Source: Tribonema minus (Eukaryota > Sar > Xanthophyceae > Tribonematales > Tribonemataceae). Taken from it: 64,000 bases of DNA. Position numbers and translations under genes: made by a program. The stretch covers positions 116,554 through 180,553 of the forward strand of contig JAFCMP010000139.1 of the NCBI GenBank assembly GCA_017506865.1. The letters are read 5' to 3'. A model generated the notes under the pieces. It was not told the DNA's origin. It searched no databases and worked only from the letters and a program-made list of their open reading frames with translations. Below, piece after piece: positions 33,065 to 44,465 of the stretch. Each line of letters starts with the position of its first letter. Within the stretch, counting starts at the first letter, position 1.

Positions 33065-36000
33065 CCTGCTGCTGCTGCATTGATGCGGCGCGCAGGAACC
33101 CCCCGCCAGCGGCAGGAGCTGCCGCCGGTGTCGGCGCTGCTGCCGGCATCGCCGCCGCCAGTGGCGCAGCTGCCGTCGCGGGACGCCGCGCGGATCGCAC
33201 CGGCGGCGCGCTCAGCAGAGGAGCGGGGTTGGCCCAAGTGAACGACGAAGGCGTCGGCGCTGGCGGAGCGGGGCGGGGAGGCTGCGCGGCGGAACTTGCT
33301 CCGGGCGGGGGCACAGGCACGGCAGCAGCGGCGGCAGTCGGCGCCTGCGGCGGCGCTGCAGTCCTGCGCTTCTTGGCCTGCTGTTGGGACTCGAGGCCGT
33401 CAGGCGGCGCGTGCTGCGCGGTGCTCGCGTCCACGGGTCCGGCGCGGTCTCTGGTGCGGCGCTTGCTGCGCGGCCGTCCGTTGCGATCCGCCACGTCGGG
33501 GGCTGCGTGCTTGTGCCTGACGTTGATCTCGGGCTCGACCAGTGGCGCACAGGAGTGTGGGCAGGCGGTACGCAGTGTCAGCGGGGTTACACGCCACGCG
33601 GCTGAGTAGTTGGACGCTCTGCGCGCCATGTGTGAGAGCACGCGTAGACAAGGTTCAATGTTGAGGTTTGAACGCCAGAGCACCAAGCCAAGCATCATGG
33701 GCCTTGTTGTGCTACATCAAACAGAGCTCAAACAGGCAGATGCGTCGCATCACGCTGTGGGGAGGGGGGAGGGCGGGGGGGGAGTTGGGAGAGGAGACGA
33801 TGATGTGAGCTTGTGTACCTTGACAACCTGCGCTGCGTCGTATCTGTGTGCATCAGTTTTTTGTTCCTTGCTCCTCTTTGCTTGAGGGGCAAGAAACGCT
33901 GATTTGAAGCAGGCCTGGCTTCAACCCCCACCCTGGCTCTGCTTCCAAACCGTGTTTGATTTTGGGATGCAAAACCCTGACCCTAGCCGAGACCTATCTA
34001 TCGCATCGCTTCTCATGCATTGCTGAGTAGCAGGCGCAATGCCCTTACCGTATGACCAGCTCGTCTTGATCTGATAATTGAGCTCGAGATTGAATAGGGA
34101 CCAAGTGGAGCATTGTATGTAACAATTACACAGGGTGCCAGGCGCGCTCATGTGCGTTCCGTACAGCCGGCACTGTAGCAGTTCTGCCCGCAGCAGTGGT
34201 GCCTGCAAGCGTAAGCGCCGACACCCTTTGACTGCCCCCACGTAGCATCGGTTAAAGGCACAACATCAAAAAAACATCAATACAGAAGCGCAAGCAGGTT
34301 TAAGCAAACTCATTCTTCAGGTGCACCGCAGTACTGAACAGCTAAATACAGCACGCAAGCAGCAACAGCGCATGGCAACAGCACAGGCAAACGATGACAA
34401 GAGTCACCGCAGCTCGGTGCCTACGCCTTACCTGCTGTGCGCCGGGCACGATGACGTCGGTGGAGCCGTGCGGGGCCAGCATGCACCTCAGGCGCGCTTG
34501 CGAGCCGCCGTTGAGTGACTCACACGAGATCAGTGTGCGGAAGTTGCCACTGCTACAGTGGAGGAGACGCAGCAAGAGACAGAAGGGGCGCGCGGTGAAT
34601 GCATGTGTCAAATGTCTTGATGTGCTTGCTACTGTCACATGACAACACTCCTGTGGTTGATATGAAGGCTTCTTCTTCGACTTTAGTAGTCCACTCACGC
34701 TAACACAAGTAGTAGTTGTAGGGCAAGCACTCCGGAGAAGCATGTTCGGTGCATGCGCAGTCAGGCTCAGTGATGCAGGCACTGCGTGTGAGCGCTACTG
34801 TCGTCCATGCTGATGCATCCTTGTACAAGTTTGGGCATTCACAGCTGCTGCAAGTACATTACCATCAAGAGAACTCACGTCGTTACGCCGGTGCAAGCCC
34901 ATCACAACAGCTTCAACTTCAACTTGCTGCACTTGTGTAAGTGGAGAACCTGCTACGTAGCGTGCTACTCCAATGCCAGCAGCGCACACACAGACGGACG
35001 CAGCGCAGTGACCATTCCCCCCTTCCTCCCAATCAGATGAAAACCTCTGCAGTTTCCGCGTGGATATGATTTTTGACCAACTCTCCGGCCTCCAGCGCAC
35101 GCGGGGCAATTGTACCTCCAGCAGGAGAGAAACCCCCCCTCGAGCTGAACAAAACTTCAACTGCAACAGCAGCGCACGGCGCTCTTGACTGTTACGCGAG
35201 TGCAGCACCGCGTACCTCAGTCGGTCCCGGATGGCCACCGCCGTGCCGTACGAGGCTTCCTCGTACACACGCTCGTCGTCGAGAATGGCAAGCGTCGTGA
35301 CCGCCGCCCCCGAGAAGAACCCGTTGTCGAGCCAGTCCTGCACCTGCGTGCGCGTGCGCAGTGCTCAGTCGCGTCAGGCACTGCACCACGTGTGTGCGTG
35401 TATGCATACGCACAGCGCAGCGTATGTTGCGGCCAGGTGTCGAGTGGAACACGTGTGGTGGCGATGCATAGAGTGCATGTGTGAACGGCGCGCAGCAAAG
35501 TGTTGCATGACTGAGTAGGCGGGGCCTTTTGCAGCGAGCGACAGCTACGATCGCAGCACCAGAGGATCGCGGCAGCACTGTGCCGTGTAACTTCTCACAG
35601 AGGAGCACTGCAGCAGATAGGCTGTGCCTTCTCTTGTGACGGCGTGCAGAGCCGCTGCACCAGCGCTTTCCATGCGAAACGCTTGAAGTTTGAATCATCG
35701 AAATACCCGGAGGTTCGCGAATAGCCGAGGCTGAATCATCAAGTAATTGCCACTCATCACAAAAATTCTTCACTGATAAGATCCATGTACATTTTCCAAA
35801 GCTGGATCAGCAACCTGTGCCCGCGAGAGCAGTTTATGGCCTCGCACGCCGAGCGTCACGCTTGAAGTTACAACAGCAAAGTTGCAGCGTAACCTTACTG
35901 GAGCGCACGCACATCTGGTGTATGGCAAAAGTCAACAAGTGACGTACCAAGTTGCAGGTCCCCACGACACTTGAAGTTACAACAGCAACGTTGCAGTATA

Positions 36001-37473
36001 ACGTTACTGGAGTGCATGCACATCTGGTGTATGGCAGAAGTCAACAAGTGACGTACCGCGTCGCCGGTCCCCACGACACTTGAAGTTATAACAGCAAAGT
36101 TGCAGCATAACTTCACTAGACTTCAACCAGTGACGTACCGCGTCGCTGGTCCCCACGATGACCTGCGCCGTCACAGGTGGCTGTTTGCCCATCATCACCG
36201 CCCATGTCGCAACGGCCACCTGAGAACATGCGGCACGTGTTGTGGTCAGAGACGGGCGCGCAGCCGATCATGACAGATTGCGTGGCAGCTGCGATAGTCA
36301 GGACATGCACGCGCTCACTTGTACGATGGCACAGGGCGCTGTATTTGAGGCAACAGCGAAGCGAGGCGGCGCGCTCACACAGCAGTGTCGCATGCCGCCC
36401 GATTGCCCCGATGTCCCAACCCCAGCTGTCCGGCTACTGCACCCCCATCAGCTCTGCACTGGCTGTCACACGCGCTCTGCGCGTACGTGCACTCTACTGC
36501 AAGCATGCGCGCTCTACCCACATGCGCGACGCGCGCCGTACCTCAATCTCCTCCACCCCGTTCTGCCGCACGACGGCAGCGCCCTGCCTGAGCAGTGCCA
36601 CGGTTGCGTCGCGCCGGCCGTGCGCCGCGACCACGATCGCCTGCGGGCGCTTGACGGCGGCGTCCACGCGCTGCAGCAGCGCTCCACACAGGAGCGGCGC
36701 CGTCGCCGCTGCGCGCTTGCCCGCCAGGACGAAATTGGGCACGCCAGAGGGGGCGGTCGCGCGCAACGCGGCGCGCAGCATGTACCTGCAGGCGGTGTGT
36801 TGCGGCGTCAAGTCTGTGGGTTGAGGATGTGCGTTAAATGGGAAGCAGAGTGCGCTGCGGGCAGGCCTCACGCGCATGTTGAGCCTACCGCGTGGAGGCG
36901 TTGCAGCGCTGCGCGATGCGGGCGCTCACGTCGACTGCCGCCGGCGCAACAGAGCGGTGCTGCAGCTGTGTGCGCAATGGCGAGTTCGTTGCGCGGCTGA
37001 GCCCCATTTTCCTTCGTTGCGGCTGCTCTGAGGCCAAGCACAAATGCCAGAGTCACAAGAAGGCTGCACGCTCGCCCAATGCAGAGGAAGTGCGACGCAC
37101 GACAGCAGGGACACACACTGCTGGCGTGTACTTCCAGAGCCAGGCGCTCCATGCAAGTTCACAACACGACATAGCGGCGTAGAGTACACCAACGACACAT
37201 AACCACACAATGGAGACCTCACGGCACATACCTGGTGCGCGGCAGCGGCTGACCGAGTCGCGCCAGCAGCTGGACCAGAGGGCGCACGCACTGGGCGCGC
37301 GCACTCGGCGACACGAGCTCGTTGCTATGAAAAGTGATGCTCCACGGCGACGGCGCGCTGTCCGCACGAGCCTTTGCGGCACGCTCCAAGGCCTGGCGGT
37401 GGAGCCTGATGGTGGCGCGCAGTGCCAGGCCGTGCCGCACCGCGTTGGGATGCGGTGCTCCGCATGGCGTAGC
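31319..37473 (-). CDS. Large minus-strand gene, 3' part: degenerate DEAD-box-like module B plus Gln/Ala/Pro-rich tail
   Basis: Exons 37232-37473, 36542-36785, 36139-36219, 35216-35343, 34432-34552, 31689-33533 and probably 31319-31393 (stop TAG) keep phase throughout. The first five resemble the N-lobe of a DEAD-box helicase. PNFVLAGKRAAATAPLL stands where the Walker A loop should be. RVDAAVKRPQAIVVAAHGRR stands at motif Ia, VIVGTSDA at the TPGR site, and DWLDNGFFSGAAVTTLAILD, then DERVYEE, at the DEAD box. The spacing fits, but the catalytic GKT, PTREL and DEAD residues are replaced, so ATP hydrolysis is not expected. The last long exon encodes 615 residues rich in Ala, Pro and Gln with two glutamine runs; such tails are usually disordered. 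Upstream it continues in frame with the exon at 39342-39489. Confidence 0.5.
32628..33060 (-). repeat. Internal duplication in the tail exon, with two poly-glutamine runs
   Basis: The segments at about 32628-32765 and 32896-33030 are nearly identical (GGTCCGGAGGTCCAGCTGCC, then CATGCCCCAGGCGGCCGG). Each is followed by a CTG/CAG-type run encoding glutamine (32758-32850 and 33027-33080). One block of about 90 codons was duplicated in frame. Confidence 0.8.
35870..36165 (-). repeat. Exon-end duplicates in the intron after exon 36139-36219
   Basis: The end of the exon (GTGGGGACCAGCGACGCG with the GTACGTCACT donor) appears again as GTGGGGACCGGCGACGCG at about 36055-36078 and as a diverged copy at about 35941-35964. 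AGTTACAACAGCAAAGTTGC-type spacer accompanies each. The unit is about 110 bases. Confidence 0.8.
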
Positions 37474-37624
37474 CTGAGGAGCAGGTAGGGGGGCGGCGGC
37501 GTGCGCTTGAGAGGTCAGAGAGGAAAATGCCCTGGCGGCAAAGAAGGGTGGCTCTGTTGGTGATTTGCGCCATTGCGACGGCCTGGCGGCTGATGTGAGT
37601 GGCTGTGGTGATGGCTTGCGCACT

Positions 37625-39325
37625 AGCCCTGACTCTGACCTAATCAGAGCCAACTGTATGCTATCCCTAACTTTCTGTACCTCTGCACTTAACCCTGCGT
37701 AACCCTAACTCAGTCCCAATGGCTAACCCTCACTCTGATCCTAACCCTAATCTGTCTGTACCCATTTGTGAGTTTATGAGTCCAACCCTCTCAACCGAAC
37801 CCAGATTCAGTTCTCACACTGAAGCATGATCCTGTTACCCACAACCCAATTTCATTCCTCAGTTCCAATGTGCATTGGAAGTTTGGCAATGTCAAAGCTG
37901 CATTGTCGCTCGCATCCTTCAACTGGCTTGGCATTGATCCTGACCCTAGACCTAACCCTGACCCTAACCCTAAGTTAAACCTTGCGCCGGATCATCTCTG
38001 GAGCTTCGAGGGCAGCAGAGCAGAGCTTCGTCCGCTCACACGCGCCGGTGACATACAGTGAACCATGAGGGCAACAGGCGCAGGGCTGGCCTGCAACACT
38101 TCAAGATCGACTACACTTTACGTTTCATGGCGAACCTTCCCGTGAGTCCAATACACAACAGCATGAAGCGCTGCACCTCAGGTGAGCCGCATGTTGAATG
38201 CTGCACCTCAGCTAAGCCGCATGTGCATGCACTGAGCCGTCACACCGCTGGTCCCCTCGTTGTATGCACAAGTGAGTGGGGTCTGCCCTTACCCCAACCC
38301 TTGCCCTAACCCTAGCTCTATCCCTAGCCCCACCGTATCCTACCCCTCACTCCCAACCCTACTCCTGACCCAGCCCTAAGAAGCATATGCGCGTGACGAC
38401 GTCAGCACCCAAGCGCGCTGTGTCACGCACTATGCACCTGTCGCAGCAAGAGCTCGGCGGCAGTCTCACTTCCGTGCATCATTGCTCGTGTCAACGCATG
38501 AACGAGTTCGCCACCGCTGCCATTAACACATCATCAACTCTGCCAGAGGGCACGTGAGTGCGCTCTGCAGAAGCTCCGCTTGCGCACAAAGTATACCGTA
38601 CCTCTGACGGCAGTGATCCTGGCCCTTATACTTGCCCTGGTCCTGGCCCTAGCCCAAACCCTAACTCAGACCCTTGCCTTAACCCTATGACCCTAGGCTG
38701 AGCACCGCTTGCAAAGAAGGACGGCGGCGCCTTTACTGGCAGTGCCCTAACCCTAACCCTAAGTTTACACCAACTCCCAACTCCAACCCTTACGCTTAAC
38801 CAAGCCCAAGCCCAACCCGAGGCAGCCTTCCTCACCGGCCATCGATCCTGGCGCATGCTGATGTCCACAGCGAGCGTCGCCCGCTACGCCAGCAGCAGCA
38901 CCCTCAACCTATTTCTAACCCTACCCCCAATCCTAGCCCTAAACCTATCCCGAACCCTAACCCTGATGCGACACACTCACCGGCCACCGCCCCTGGTGCG
39001 TGCTGATGTCTACCACCAGCGTCTGCCGCTCTGCCCAGTAGCACCCCAACCCTACCCCTTACCTTAACTCAAGCCCTGACCCTAACCCTAACCCTGAATG
39101 TGACCTGCTCACCGGGCATCAATACTGGCACGCGCGGATGTCCACCATCAGCATCTGCGGCTCTGCCACTAGCAGCACCTAGCCCTAACCCCAACTCTAA
39201 CTCTAACCCTAACCCGAACCCTAACCCTAACCCTAACCCTAACCCCAACCCTAACCCTAACCCTAACCCTAACCCTAACCCTAACCCTAACCCTAACCCT
39301 AACCCTAACCCTAACCCTAACTCCG
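37625..39325 (+). repeat. Internal telomere-like repeats (CCCTAA) filling one intron
   Basis: Runs of CCCTAA and variants occur at about 37625-37765, 37938-37975, 38285-38390, 38620-38790, 38920-38970, 39045-39105 and 39181-39322. The last run holds about 20 nearly perfect units. All are in the same orientation. Together they occupy much of the 1.9-kb intron between exons 37232-37473 and 39342-39489. This is the vertebrate-type telomere unit TTAGGG on the minus strand. Confidence 0.9.
38831..39180 (-). repeat. Three duplicates of the end of exon 39342-39489
   Basis: Blocks at about 38831-38910, 38977-39045 and 39111-39180 repeat, with changes, the last 60-70 bases and donor of the exon (CACCGG, then ATGTCCACCATCAGCATCTG and related). 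They are separated by CCCTAA tracts. Confidence 0.75.
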
Positions 39326-39341
39326 AACGCAGCCTACTCAC

Positions 39342-42300
39342 CGGCTTGTACTCCTGCTTGCCGAGGTCCACCATCAAGGTCTGCCGCTTGGCCACAATGC
39401 CAGTAAGCGCAAGCGACAGCTGCACCACGAGGTCAATGTACTCGAGGTAGCGGAAGTGTTGGGGCTGGCAGGTCATCATCACGCGCGCGCTGACACAACA
39501 AGCCAGGCCGGGGGGGGGGGGGGGAGCAGTGGACAGGAGAGCGGACAGCAACGGGGGGGGGGGGTCGCGGGTGAGGCTCTGCAGCAACTGTCAAGGGTGA
39601 CGCCGGGTGCGGCACTCCAGATATGCGCATGGCGTGGGCTCTGTGCGACATAACTGTCTGATGCGTTGTCACGGCGGGTCCTGCGGAATATGTGGGTGCG
39701 CTTGCGCGTCAAAACGTGTTGTGCGGCGCGCCATTCTTGTATCGGATGCTACCGCCCAGAAGCGCGGCACGCAGGCAGCTGTTGATCGAGCGACGACGCA
39801 CAGGCGCGCACGATTGCCGCGGCTGCACGCGCTGCACTCTGCAGGCCTGCAACGCAGCATGGACCGACCTTGAAAGCCACAGACAACATTTTTCTGTCCA
39901 CCTGGATTGTTCTGGTTCAAGCACCAGCACTAATAAAATCCTCGCTCGCAGCCGTGGCCGCAAAGCGCTGCTTCGTTGCGCGATACATGTGGGCATGCGC
40001 GCATGTGGGGGGCTTTACAAGTGGCGTTATTTATAAATATAATCGTGAGTACTCAAAAGCATATCAGTGTTGAAAAACCGCGCTCGCTGTCACCTCCGAA
40101 ACACCCTCCCCTCGACGGCGGTGACGGCATCGGTCATCTCCCGCAGACAGCGGCGCTGGTGCAGCCCGAGCATCACCGCCGTGTCTGCAGCTTCCTTATA
40201 TACTCTACATGTAAGTACAGTCATCCTTCAAATTTTGCCATAAAGTTTTTCCACCGTCCTTGCATTGTTTGAAAAAGAAAAGCTCGCTCTCACCTCCTGA
40301 ACACTCGCCCCTCGATGGCGCTGACGGCGTTGACCATCTCCCGCAGGCAGCGGCACCAGTGCAGCTCGTGCATGACGACCGTGTGCACGCCGCCCGCAGT
40401 GCTCTCGAGGCGCCCGCCGCGCACAGCATCGACGAACTGCGCAGTGCGTGTGCAACATATAGCGTCAAGGTCAGGGAGAGGGTTGGGATTAAAATCAGAA
40501 GTAGAATTAGAATTAGGATGAGCGGTCAGCATTGGAGGGAGGAAGTCAGGGTTGGAGAGTCATTTGCCTACAGGATGGTACCGCACAGACCATGCAATGC
40601 CCTCGAGGCGCCCGCTGCGCACAGCGCCGACGAACTGTGCAGTGCGTGCGCATCGTGCAAAATGAGGGTCAAGGTAAGGGTTATAATCAGGGTTAGCGGT
40701 CGGGGGCTGGAGAGAAGAAGCCGGAGTCGGAGAGTCACGGGCCTTGAGGTTGGTACACTGTGATTGAGGTCAAGAGTACACAACATGGCCTTCGAGGCGC
40801 CCGCCGCGTACAGCGTCAATGATCTACACAGTGTGTGCGCACACCGTTATAGGAGCAGGGGCAGGAATAGAGCGAAGGACTTGGGGTAAGCGGTCAGGTT
40901 CAGAGGGTGGGGTTTTGGAGAGTCACAGGCCAGTGGATGTGCGCGCATCGCCGCCGCGACGATGTTACACTCTCATTCAGAGCAACCATACACGGTGCGG
41001 TGCACTCGAGGCGCCCGCTGTGCACAGCGTCAGCGCAGTATGCGTCAGCGCAGTGCGCACACTCCAGTCGGGATGGGGATGAGAGCCATTATGGGGTTAC
41101 GGTTCGGGGTTGAGAGGTGCGTGCTGGAAGTCGAAGGTCAGCGGGCGCTGCTTCAAACGTGGCGCATTCACGTACGAGAATACGCAGAATACGCGCTCAA
41201 AGCCCGCGAGTTCATGGCGCGCGCGCGATGGCAACCCCAAGGCCATCTCAGGCGCCTGAACAAGGATGACTCTGGTTGCTTGTCCTATGTGTGTTTCCGT
41301 GGGCAGCGCAACGCTACAGCCATTGTGGTGATGCTCAGCGCGCCGTTGCGGTGATGCTCAGCGCGCCGTTGCGGTGATGCTCAGCGCGCCATTGCGGTGA
41401 TGCTCAGTGCGCTGTTGCGGTGATGCTCGGCACACTGTTGCAGTGATGCTCAGCGCGCCATTGTGGTGATCCTCAGCGCGCCGTTGCGGTGATGCTCGGC
41501 GCGCCTTTGCGGGCGGCTGGCCCTACACGTTTTCAGTTGTCGCTGTGCAGGGGGGGGGGGGGCGCTCTTTGTAATGTGCACTGCTGCGCGATGGCGCCCA
41601 CCAGGCGGCGCGCTGCGAAGCGGCGTCTTGAGCACTGTCACATATCCTCAGCGCTGTCGCATATGGCCTTCACGTCGATGGGCGCAGCTACAATCGACTG
41701 CAGCTGCAGGAGCAGCGCAGCCATGTTTGATGTATCGGTGTGCAGCGCACCCATAGGGTGGAACTCGAATGAGCCAGCTGCATATTATATACCGCCATGT
41801 TTTGCCCCGCAGATGCGCCCGATGCAGACCAGCCAAACATATAGAGATACGGCACAGCGTGCTTGCGGCACTTGCCGCATTCCCGAAGAGACACACGTGC
41901 TTACACCAACTCCCTAGCTTGTAGAGCAACAGATGCCAATGTTTGAAGTACATATGTTGGCTCACCTCATATATGGAGAACACCAGAATGTGCGCGTCGC
42001 AGGGTATGCTCTGGCCATGGCGGATGCGCGCGATCTGCGACATGAGCAAGCCAACACGATGCAGACAATGGCAAGTGCAGCTCAGACGACACGAAGGACC
42101 TGCAAAGCTGGTGAAGGCATCTGCTCGCTCAGGCTGCAAGTACAGTGCTGAGCCGCGAATGCAAGCAAGGGTCTGCAGGCATGGACTGCAACGCAAGCGC
42201 GTCTCAAGTTCTCGGCAAGCACTTTCAGTGTAATGATGTCTTCAGCACTTTTCAAATGTCTAGTATAACTGTGTGTTTACAGTGCCCTATGTCAACAGCT

Positions 42301-43920
42301 CAGCAGGGCACCACCGCATCGCTCATTACTTCAACAATGAAGTCTGCACTACCGCGCCCGGCGGTTGAGCGGCTTCTGGTAGCGTGCACCGCACTCAGCG
42401 TTGCTCGAGGAACGGCGGCTGCGCCGCGTTGCATGTTCGAGGAGTGCAGTGAAGCACCGTGCTCCTGGAGAGCCATCATGCATATACTGCCTTGCACGTG
42501 CTTGACGTGCCATCATCAGCACCGAGAAACAGCGTGGATGGCAAAGACTCGGCGTCCGCGGGCAGCCATATGTCACTAGCTCCCGCGTATTGCGCTGCAC
42601 GCGCGGCGCCTTTAAATTTGCGCCACTGTCGGCACGCTGCGAGACCTGAATGAGGCGCGTGCTCGCGCCTCATTCACGATACCACCTAACTCCAACCCTA
42701 AGGCTGCGCTTTGCCGCGCTGCCCTTACTCTGCAAACTTGCACTTGTGAGCCAGCCAGCGTTGTTGGCAGGGTTACAAGTGGAGCATGCTTAGAGTCACT
42801 CCCGGACTCTCAGCTGAAGTGGAACTACATAGCCGCCTGCTGAAGTGCGCATGCGCACCTTGATGCCGGACCGCGCCAAGTCGCGCACGCGCACCATCCA
42901 GCGGAACATGCGGTCCGCGGCCCCCGCCTCCGCGGCGAATATCGCCTGCGGACGGCTCCAGGCGGCGTCGACGCTGTGCAGCAGCACCGCTGCGCACGCA
43001 TAGGCGCTGTCGGTGGTCGCGCCCGTCGTGGGCTCCGTGTGCTGGCCGAGCAGCGCGACATTGGTGTTGCGGCGGTTCGCCATGAGGCCCGCAAGGTCGC
43101 GGCTGAGGCTGCGCGCGGGGCGAAAGCGGCACAAAGAGGCAGCGCTCAGTTAGCGCGTGAGCACTAGCAGCGGTATGTACGTATGGATACGCTACGAGGG
43201 CAGCGCTCAGCACTTGAGTGCCGGCAACGGCATGTGCGTATGGACGCGACACGGGGGGGGGGGCAGCGCTCCGCACACTGGGCACTGGCAGCAGTATGTA
43301 GGTACGTATAAATGCGGCGGCGGCAGAGAAAATGAGCACGGTTGCAATCGGGCGCAGTGGCAACATACAGTGTCAGAGCGTGAATTGCCAATGGCGCTTG
43401 AGTTTTCGCGTGCTTTTATGTTAGGCTGAATGATTAAATGATGCTACGGCTCGCAGAACCTCCACACAGCGCGCAGCACGATGCACCGATGCGCTCCCGC
43501 GGGCGTCAGAGCCAGTCCGGGAGACCGCCGAGCCCCCCTCCCAGTCTCTCACCGAACACACCCCATACATACTGTACGAGTCCGACCGCTGCTCCAACCG
43601 TACGTACCACCTGTCGTGCCATTGCCATTTGCACGCGCGCCGTGAAACGCACCTCGTCAGCCGCAGGTACTTGGAGACGACGACGTCGCGCGGGCCAGGC
43701 TGTGCGGACCCGCCCGCAGCGGCGATGCTGTCGACCACCTGCCACCCAGGCGCCGCGGCGAGATCCGCCAGGTTCCGCCGACGCCGCTGAACGGGCGCGG
43801 CGGCGGCATCTGTCGCGCGGTGCGTGGCTTCGGCAAAGTGCTCAGCGTTCACGTGGCGGTCTGGGGCGGCGGCGGCGCGTGCAGGTGCTGCTCGGTGGGC
43901 TTCGGCGACGCGTGCGCGCG
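39342..43920 (-). CDS. Large minus-strand gene, middle part: degenerate DEAD-box-like module A and a following helicase-like segment
   Basis: Exons 43653-43920, 42859-43108, 42315-42464, 41966-42034, 41642-41763, 40294-40436 and 39342-39489. Module A reads like a DEAD-box N-lobe without its catalytic residues. NVALLGQHTEPTTGATTDSA replaces the Walker A loop. LLHSVDAAWSRPQAIFAAEA aligns with the strand leading to PTREL, DFIVEVMSDA with the TPGR region, CDAHILVFSIYE with the DEAD box, and SIVAAPIDVKAICDSAED with the strand before SAT. The next two exons (RLESTAGGVHTVVMHELHWC, VMMTCQPQHFRYLEYIDLVV) again look like helicase strands, perhaps a C-lobe or another N-lobe half. The junction between 41642 and 40436 does not fit in phase, so a small exon may be missing there. 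Exon ends MSDA (42315) and TSDA (36139) are homologous, so the two modules share intron positions. Confidence 0.5.
40095..40165 (-). repeat. Duplicate of the end of exon 40294-40436
   Basis: CTCCGAAACACCCTCCCCTC and the following bases repeat the 3' part of the exon at 40294-40370, including the splice donor region, with about 20 percent differences. Confidence 0.75.
40570..41060 (-). repeat. Three duplicates of the start of exon 40294-40436
   Basis: GAGGCGCCCGC...GCACAGC...GACGAACTG-type blocks at about 40600-40650, 40795-40835 and 41007-41050 repeat the first 35-45 bases of the exon with its acceptor. The period is about 190-210 bases. The spacers hold GGGTTA-like sequence (for example AAGGGTTATAATCAGGGTTA), the opposite orientation to the CCCTAA tracts at 37.6-39.3 kb. 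Confidence 0.75.
41329..41512 (+). repeat. 23-bp minisatellite, about eight copies
   Basis: TGATGCTCAGCGCGCCGTTG plus CGG repeated head to tail with small changes, inside an intron of the large minus-strand gene. Confidence 0.9.
43138..43312 (+). repeat. Three-copy repeat of about 60 bp
   Basis: GGCAGCGCTC...GGCA(A/G)C...GTATG...ACGCGACACGGG recurs three times in the intron between exons 42859-43108 and 43653-43920. Confidence 0.7.
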
Positions 43921-44465
43921 CTGCATGGGGGGGGGACGGGGGGGGGGGGGGGACGTGTGTGAGGTTCGACGCAAGGTCACTTCATGTGCGAATGGTAGCG
44001 CTGTCCCTGAGAAAACTTCAAGCTGAGTCTGAGATGCCACGACCGACGCACTGCCGCAGACGCGGTGGTGACTGTGTACGGCTCAAGTGTTGCCCCACAA
44101 GCAAAGCGCGCGGCGTCTGCGGCACCGCTGACAGTGCCTGCAGGTGCTGCATGGGGTAGGCAACGCGAAGTCAGAGGGGCGACGCATGCGATTGACTCGT
44201 GCTGAGGCGCTGCTGCTGTTGCTTACGCCTTGCTGTATTCGCCACTAAAAAAGGTGACAGCTCGGGAAATCGTGGTGTCCTGTGAGACTCTGCGTTGATT
44301 GGTGCCCCACTGCCAGCAGCAGCTGCTCCAATGACCAATTGTCAACTTCTATGATCTGTGGGCCTTAACAACACAACGCCGCAGTAGTCAGTCTGCACAT
44401 CCAGTGAACATAATCATCATCCACTCAACAAACCACATGACAGTCACTTCTTCAAGTTTCCTCAC

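Noticed and set aside
39181-39325. True chromosome end
   Set aside because: The CCCTAA tract is followed on both sides by exons of the same gene in the same phase, so it is internal.
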